Source of the DNA: an uncultured Syntrophobacteraceae bacterium
GTDB lineage: Bacteria; Desulfobacterota; Syntrophobacteria; Syntrophobacterales; Syntrophobacteraceae
Assembly: GCA_937889795.1 (NCBI GenBank)
Contig: CALBZH010000123.1
Span: forward strand, 1 to 6,090
DNA: 6,090 bases
Direction of reading: 5' to 3'
How positions within the stretch are numbered: the stretch's first letter is position 1; each line of letters opens with the position of its first letter. This document shows positions 1-3,976 of the stretch, one piece after another. The notes beneath the pieces are model-generated. The model was not told where the DNA came from. It saw only the letters and a list, made by a program, of their open reading frames with translations, and did no database searches. Position numbers and translations under genes: made by a program.

Positions 1-638
1 AATGCCGCTATCACCACCCCGGCCAGCTGATGGCGCCGCACGTTGATGCCGATCGCCTCGCTCCTCCCGGGATTGTCCCGGATCGCCTGGAAGATCCTCC
101 CGAACGGGGAGCCCACGATCCGATGCATGACAACCAGACACGTTCCGACGGACACGACCGTAAACAGGTAAGCGCCTCGGGCCGAGGACACGAAATCCGG
201 GAGCACAACGCCATGGATGCCGTCCCCCCCGCCCGTAAAGGAATACCAGCGATACACCACGACCCAGACGAGAGAACCCAGGGAAATTTGGAGCATCCCA
301 AAGTAGAGCTTCGACAGCCGCACACAGATCGCGCCGATCAAGAGTCCCAGAACCGTTGCCGCGAGGGGCGCCGCAAGGAGCGCAACCCAGAATGGCGCAT
401 GGGCCTTGGTGATCATGAGCGTGAACGCGTAAGCCCCTGTCCCGTAAAAAGCGGCATGGTGAAACTGGTACATGCCCCCATAACCAAGAACCAGGTTGAG
501 ACTGGTCGCCAGAAGTCCCGTCACCAGGATGAGCGACAGGAGATAGACGTAGAAACGCGGAAGCACGGCAGGCAATAACAACAGCAGCACAAGACCCACC
601 AGGGCGCACAATAAAGGGACAGGGAAACGCCGCAACAT
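1..638 (-). CDS. livM: Branched-chain amino acid-type ABC transporter permease LivM, 3' end beyond the window (partial)
   Basis: Inner-membrane permease of a HAAT-family ABC importer; with LivH it forms the channel that receives solute from the periplasmic binding protein. Reading from the ATG at 638, 212 codons are visible before the left edge, about two thirds of the usual length. Residues 8-28 and 31-52 are hydrophobic helices. Residues 53-70 (YGGMYQFHHAAFYGTGAY) match the conserved LivM segment usually written GY.G..S.GHAAF.G.GAY. TGGGDGIHGV near 135-144 is the LivM hallmark TGG.DG. Residues 177-200 (SPFGRIF...RDNPGRSEAIGINV) are the cytoplasmic EAA-type loop that docks on the ATPase. It lies 104 bases after the livH stop. 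The same frame stays open to an ATG at 749 that overlaps the livH stop; that start would add 37 hydrophilic residues with GLK/GLE repeats. I prefer 638 because family members start close to the first helix, but its Shine-Dalgarno (GGGG, 9-base gap) is weak. Family call sure, start unsure. Confidence 0.92.
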   Translation of the reverse strand, partial: MLRRFPVPLLCALVGLVLLLLLPAVLPRFYVYLLSLILVTGLLATSLNLVLGYGGMYQFHHAAFYGTGAYAFTLMITKAHAPFWVALLAAPLAATVLGLLIGAICVRLSKLYFGMLQISLGSLVWVVVYRWYSFTGGGDGIHGVVLPDFVSSARGAYLFTVVSVGTCLVVMHRIVGSPFGRIFQAIRDNPGRSEAIGINVRRHQLAGVVIAA

Positions 639-706
639 CAACGCACACCCCGAGCCATTAGGGGTCTTGGCCTGCAGCCCACCCGCACACTCATCATCGT
701 CCTGCC

Positions 707-742
707 GTCCCTCAAGTCCCTCAAGTCCCTTAAGTCCCTTCT
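707..742. repeat. Four 9-bp tandem units between livH and livM
   Basis: On the plus strand the units are GTCCCTCAA, GTCCCTCAA, GTCCCTTAA and GTCCCTTCT, contiguous and starting right after the livH stop codon (743-745). The first two are identical and the others differ by one and three bases. The unit is a multiple of three and lies in the open livM frame, where it reads as Gly-Leu-Lys/Glu tripeptides if translation begins at 749. Otherwise it is an intergenic microsatellite that could change copy number without shifting frame. Confidence 0.85.
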
Positions 743-1639
743 CTACCATGTCGCCTTAAGCAGCCCCGAAGGCCTCACCAGCAGCACGACGATCACCGCC
801 ACATAAGGAAACACGATGGCAAACTGGGGCCAGACCATCACGCCAAGGGAATCGGTGAGTCCGAAGATCAGCGATCCGAGGAGTGCTCCCCAGATATTTC
901 CCAAGCCGCCCATGATCACGATCAAGAATGCTTCGACAATGATCGTGTGATCCATGCCCTGGGTGATGTTCTGAGTCGGCGCCACGAGAGCCCCGCCCAG
1001 ACCCGCCATGAAGCAGCCGATCATGAACACCGCCGCGAAGACCCAGCTCACATTAATGCCCACGGCCCCGACCATCTCGCGATGCACGGCAGCCGCTCGA
1101 GAAATCTTGCCGATCTTGGTTTTGTTCGTCAGAAACCACAGCCCAAACGCCACCATTGGGCCGACGCAAAGCAGGAAGAGATTATAGCGGGGGAGGTGCA
1201 GGTCGGCCCAGGTAAAAGAGCCCTGGAGCTCGAACGGGAGCGAAAGGGACCGGTAGTCGGACCCCCAGACAATCTTCACCAGGTCCTGGAAGATGAGCAT
1301 GATGGAAAAGGTGAAAAGCAGCAGCATGAGGTGCTCCCGATCGTAAAGGCGGCTAAGAAGCGCTCTTTCAACCAGGAGACTGATGAGAGCCACGGCGAGG
1401 GGAGCCACCAGGAGCGCCACCAAGAAGCCAACCGTGGTGCCTCCAAGAGCCGAGCTGACCGTGTACGCGACGAAGGCGCCGATCATGTACAACGATCCGT
1501 GAAAAACATTGGGGATCCGAAGAACCCCGAGCACGAGACTCAGCCCTGAGGCGACGATAAAGAGAATCGTGGTCTTGCTCAGGCCAACCAGGATCTGTTG
1601 ACTGATTGCGCTAAAGGTCATTTGTACGGCAAAGCTCAA
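743..1639 (-). CDS. livH: Branched-chain amino acid-type ABC transporter permease LivH
   Basis: The second transmembrane subunit of the HAAT importer, 298 residues, a normal LivH length. The protein is almost entirely hydrophobic helices. GLSLVLGVLRIPNVFHGSLYMIGAF (32-56) aligns with the LivH signature G..L...G..R..N..HG..YM.GA. The EAA-type loop is at 172-197 (NKTKIGKISRA...VGAVGINV), and GGLGNIWGALLG (244-255) and the C-terminal VVLLVRPSGLL (284-294) are family hallmarks. The start is a TTG: AAGGAG at 1645-1650 lies five bases upstream, whereas the next candidate, an ATG at 1621, would be 23 bases from it. The gene follows the binding-protein stop by 34 bases with no terminator between, so the two are co-transcribed. 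The NVFHGS segment differs from the usual N.AHG. The substrate cannot be read from the permease; amino acids, amides and urea are all handled by this family. Confidence 0.95.
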   Translation of the reverse strand: MSFAVQMTFSAISQQILVGLSKTTILFIVASGLSLVLGVLRIPNVFHGSLYMIGAFVAYTVSSALGGTTVGFLVALLVAPLAVALISLLVERALLSRLYDREHLMLLLFTFSIMLIFQDLVKIVWGSDYRSLSLPFELQGSFTWADLHLPRYNLFLLCVGPMVAFGLWFLTNKTKIGKISRAAAVHREMVGAVGINVSWVFAAVFMIGCFMAGLGGALVAPTQNITQGMDHTIIVEAFLIVIMGGLGNIWGALLGSLIFGLTDSLGVMVWPQFAIVFPYVAVIVVLLVRPSGLLKATW

Positions 1640-1644
1640 AGCCG

Positions 1645-1650
1645 CTCCTT
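1645..1650 (-). promoter_or_regulatory. Shine-Dalgarno site that fixes the TTG start of livH
   Basis: AAGGAG on the minus strand, five bases before the TTG at 1639. It decides the start in favour of the rare TTG over the in-frame ATG at 1621. Confidence 0.75.
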
Positions 1651-1673
1651 ATCGTTCCTCCCGCTCCGCGTCC

Positions 1674-2891
1674 TTACTTCTCTCGCTGCTTTTTCACGTC
1701 CTCAACACTCGGCACGACCTTCTCGGGCGGAATCTGCACAAAACCGGCCCCAACCAGGTAGGGATGATCCGGCGATTTCTTGGTAACCCCCATATACATG
1801 GGCAGCAAGACCTGATGATCGTAAGCCCGCATGGTGACGTCCCCCACGGGGCTCGGCACCGTCATCCCCTCCAGGGCGTCGACGAATTTCTCCGTGTCCA
1901 CCGTTCCTGCTTTCTCGTACGCCTTTTGAATGAAGGTCGCGGCGAGGAGACCAGAGAGGCCGCCGATGTTGGGCTCCCGCTGAAAGCGAGCCATGAATTC
2001 CTTGACGAAGGCCTCGTTCTCCGGCGTGACCGGGTAGTACGAGTGATAGTTGGACGTGGCGAGGATTCCTTCGGGAGCATCGGCCCCGAGGGGCTGGACC
2101 AGGTCGGTGGCCGTGTGCATGAAGATCGGGAGCTTTTCATTGAGCGCCGTGGCTTTGATGGTCTTGAGCAACGGCACCGAATCGCGACCGCCCGTTGCCG
2201 CGATGAGGCAATCCGGCTTCGCGGGCAGGATGGCCGTGATGTACGGCGTGAAATCGGGCTCTCCGAGCTTCCACCAGGATTCGCCAAGCAGCTCGACTTC
2301 GGGCTTCAGCTTCTTGAGGCTCGCCCACACCGCGTTGGCCAGCGCATGACCGTACTCGTAATCGCTTCCCGCGATCCAATACTTCACGTAAGGCTTCGTT
2401 GCCAGCACCTCGGCGGCGGCCCTGCCGATCATGGCCGTGTTCTCATTCACTGAAAACACGTAGCGATGCCCGTTTGCCCCCGTGATGTTGTCACTCTTCC
2501 CGAGCGTAACCAAGAAGGGGACCTTCTCCTTCTTGCATAAATCCGAAATGGCCAAGGAAAGCGCGCTGTTGATGGTTCCGACCAGCAGATCCACCTGCTC
2601 CTTCATAATGAGCTCCTTGGCCTGGCTCAAGCCGACGTCCACCTTGTTGCCATCGTCTCTCGTAACGATCTCCACCTTGCTCCCGAGAATGCCCCCGGAG
2701 CTGTTGATTCGATCCAAGACCATGGTAAGCGCGTCGCGAACGTCGTTCGTGTACAAGCTCGGTGGACCACTGTACGTATCGACGATGCCGATCTTGATCG
2801 TCTTGGCGGCCGCAGGCGCAAGCCCCGCGACCAACAAGCTTGCGAAGAGGGCAATACACACAACCAGGCAGATCGATCTTCGTGCCACCAT
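1674..2891 (-). CDS. Periplasmic substrate-binding protein of the Liv-type ABC transporter (LivK-like, Periplasmic_binding_6 type)
   Basis: Captures the solute in the periplasm and delivers it to LivH/LivM. At 405 residues it has the expected length. Residues 1-29 are a Sec signal peptide (basic MVARR, hydrophobic core 7-25, AAA before Lys30). Cys12 is in the core without a lipobox (LVVC), so this is a soluble periplasmic protein rather than a lipoprotein. The mature part begins TIKIGIVDTYSG, the typical first strand of type I periplasmic binding proteins. It continues with GGILGSKVEIVTRDD (66-80), LLVGTINSALSLAISD (102-117; the loop that normally contacts ligand), DFTPYITAILPAKPD (213-227) and a C-terminal R.YDHQ....MYMG (355-368), all family features. 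The ATG at 2891 has GGGGAG at 2898-2903, six bases upstream. It is the promoter-proximal gene of the operon. The ligand is not evident: the canonical LivJ/LivK Ser/Thr pattern is not obvious, so leucine specificity should not be assumed and I give no symbol. Confidence 0.93.
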   Translation of the reverse strand: MVARRSICLVVCIALFASLLVAGLAPAAAKTIKIGIVDTYSGPPSLYTNDVRDALTMVLDRINSSGGILGSKVEIVTRDDGNKVDVGLSQAKELIMKEQVDLLVGTINSALSLAISDLCKKEKVPFLVTLGKSDNITGANGHRYVFSVNENTAMIGRAAAEVLATKPYVKYWIAGSDYEYGHALANAVWASLKKLKPEVELLGESWWKLGEPDFTPYITAILPAKPDCLIAATGGRDSVPLLKTIKATALNEKLPIFMHTATDLVQPLGADAPEGILATSNYHSYYPVTPENEAFVKEFMARFQREPNIGGLSGLLAATFIQKAYEKAGTVDTEKFVDALEGMTVPSPVGDVTMRAYDHQVLLPMYMGVTKKSPDHPYLVGAGFVQIPPEKVVPSVEDVKKQREK

Positions 2892-2921
2892 ACCCGTCTC
2901 CCCTTCCGTGTTGAGGCGATG

Positions 2922-2934
2922 TAACCTTTGGTTA
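2922..2934 (-). promoter_or_regulatory. Short inverted repeat in the liv operon leader
   Basis: TAACC-TTT-GGTTA, a perfect five-base dyad with a three-base centre, lies 31 bases upstream of the binding-protein ATG and inside the predicted untranslated leader. Two ATCGAT palindromes, each followed by G on the plus strand (2934-2939 and 2953-2958, 19 bases apart), adjoin it. These could be a regulator site or a small leader hairpin; no known motif is recognised. Confidence 0.35.
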
Positions 2935-2979
2935 TCGATGGATTTTTAAAGAATCGATGTATCATTAGCAGCGGCGGGT

Positions 2980-3008
2980 AACATAGATTGGGGGGGAAAA
3001 GTTGTCAA
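2980..3008 (-). promoter_or_regulatory. Sigma70-type promoter of the liv operon
   Basis: On the minus strand the -35 box is TTGACA (3008-3003), a perfect consensus, and the -10 box is TATGTT (2985-2980), separated by exactly 17 bases. The spacer contains a run of seven C. Transcription should begin near 2973, giving a leader of about 80 bases before the ATG at 2891. This is the best promoter in the window and points the right way for the operon. Confidence 0.75.
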
Positions 3009-3018
3009 GACATACGCG

Positions 3019-3074
3019 GAGCACCCAAGGAATAGGGAGCAGACATGAGGGCTAAGGCTCATGGCTGGGTGCTC
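3019..3074. repeat. Nested inverted repeat upstream of the liv promoter
   Basis: GAGCACCCA at 3019-3027 is the exact reverse complement of TGGGTGCTC at 3066-3074. Inside it, CATGAG (3044-3049) pairs with CTCATG (3058-3063). The outer arm begins 11 bases upstream of the -35 box. There is no T tract, so it is not an intrinsic terminator. It may be an upstream regulator site, a transcribed structure or a degenerate small repeat element. Confidence 0.55.
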
Positions 3075-3699
3075 ACCTCGATGCTCCAGCCAATGACGCC
3101 TTCCTGATATCATTCCCCAAGAGTCGCGAAGGGAGCGCACCATTCCAGGCCGATACACCCCAAAAGGGGAGCACCGTCGGTAAGATTGTGTAATTTGGAG
3201 ACTATCCGCATTTTGGTGGATCATTATGGAAGAGCAATCCTCTCCTTCCACCTCCCCTTCCCCGAGGGCACCCCAGCCTCACGAAACATAACTCACGGGA
3301 TTAACTCACGATCGTGACTGCCCACCGTGCTAGGCCGCCGCTGGCACGAGTAATGATACGCACCCTTATTTGAGTACGTACTGTCTGACCGGGAAGAATC
3401 TGATGGGTTACCCGCAACTGGCTCGTGGCAGAACCGACGAGAGAAGGCCTCGTTGGAGCCGGCTTGCCATGCGCCGAGTCGCAAGGTCCTTGATCAACAG
3501 TTTTCTTGTTTGATGGGCCACGCACAGGCACCCAAGGTGTTGCAAACCGAGGCCAGTATCGCTTCATCCAGCGGGGCTTGATCAAATGATGGCGGGCCGC
3601 TTCCACCAAGTCGAAACCGTCGTCCCTCGACGTCCACGGAATTGCTGTTCAAGATCCGGCACCGGCACTTCGCCACTCTACCTACTATTACGTACTAAG

Positions 3700-3743
3700 T
3701 TGAGCTTATTTACATTTAGGCAGATAAGCCTAATTTCTATGTT
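3700..3743 (+). promoter_or_regulatory. Candidate promoter/operator for the secreted-protein gene
   Basis: A locally AT-rich island in otherwise GC-rich DNA. Two weak sigma70-like pairs with 17-base spacing can be drawn: TTGAGC (3700-3705) with GATAAG (3723-3728), and TTTAGG (3715-3720) with TATGTT (3738-3743). A perfect inverted repeat, TTAGGC-N6-GCCTAA (3716-3733), overlaps both, as an operator would. It lies about 235-275 bases upstream of the coding start. Position and composition are suggestive, but neither pair is strong. Confidence 0.35.
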
Positions 3744-3859
3744 AACCTGAGTGGAAGAGGAAGAATCGGGACTGCATTCACTCGTAACGTGTCGGGCGCC
3801 GATTGCGCACCCGGGAAAGAAATAACCATGGAAGCCGAGCTGCTCCCATCGCTTTCACA

Positions 3860-3877
3860 GTGCGCTCGCGAGCGCAC
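3860..3877. repeat. Perfect 18-bp palindrome in the probable 5' leader of the secreted-protein gene
   Basis: GTGCGCTCGCGAGCGCAC is fully self-complementary. As RNA it would form a seven-pair, GC-rich stem with a CGCG loop about 100 bases before the start codon. As DNA it could be a dimeric regulator site. No T tract follows, so it is not a terminator. Confidence 0.6.
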
Positions 3878-3964
3878 GCGATGTGCTGCTCATCTGTTCG
3901 CGCCAACGCTCATGGTGAAACGGGAAGCATGGGCCCACCGAGTCACACCGGCAATATCCAGGTC

Positions 3965-3970
3965 AGGAGG
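3965..3970 (+). promoter_or_regulatory. Shine-Dalgarno site that fixes the start of the secreted-protein gene
   Basis: AGGAGG, a perfect Shine-Dalgarno, abuts an ATG at 3971 but lies six bases before a second in-frame ATG at 3977. The spacing selects 3977. Confidence 0.8.
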
Positions 3971-3976
3971 ATGACC

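Larger units (their letters stand above)
3010..3976. other. Divergent intergenic region with no convincing gene
   Basis: Nearly 1 kb separates the liv promoter from the rightward secreted-protein gene. Frames on both strands hold only ORFs of about 60-102 codons, with compositions that match nothing I recognise and no well-placed Shine-Dalgarno. Small dyads are scattered through it: CCCC-AAAA-GGGG at 3158-3169, TCACGATCGTGA at 3306-3317, AGTACGTACT at 3373-3382 and TTGATCAA at 3490-3497 and 3578-3585. TAACTCACG occurs twice 13 bases apart (3289, 3302), and a pyrimidine-rich stretch spans about 3239-3263. It could contain remnants of a decayed gene (3290-3680 is the most gene-like), but I cannot show this. 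Confidence 0.6.

Noticed and set aside
30..578. 182-codon plus-strand ORF
   Set aside because: Opposite to livM, whose motifs are unmistakable; no family resemblance.
947..1549. 200-codon plus-strand ORF
   Set aside because: It is antisense to livH, which has clear family motifs; the translation is hydrophilic and rich in H, E, R and Q, as expected from the complement of membrane-helix codons.
1764..2453. 229-codon plus-strand ORF
   Set aside because: It lies wholly opposite the binding-protein gene and shows no recognisable domain; typical high-GC shadow frame.
3158..3169. CCCC-AAAA-GGGG as a terminator hairpin
   Set aside because: The stem has only four pairs and no T tract follows on either strand.
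2946..3251. 101-codon minus-strand ORF
   Set aside because: Starts at a GTG with the purine-rich tract too close, runs through the liv promoter, and matches no family I know.
3511..3560. Resemblance to a cyclic-di-GMP-I (GEMM) riboswitch: CACGCACAGG followed by GCAAACC
   Set aside because: Only short fragments match and the conserved order and spacing of the class (CACGCACAGGGCAAACC, then the CGCAAAGCC segment) are not kept; no paired stems of the class could be drawn.
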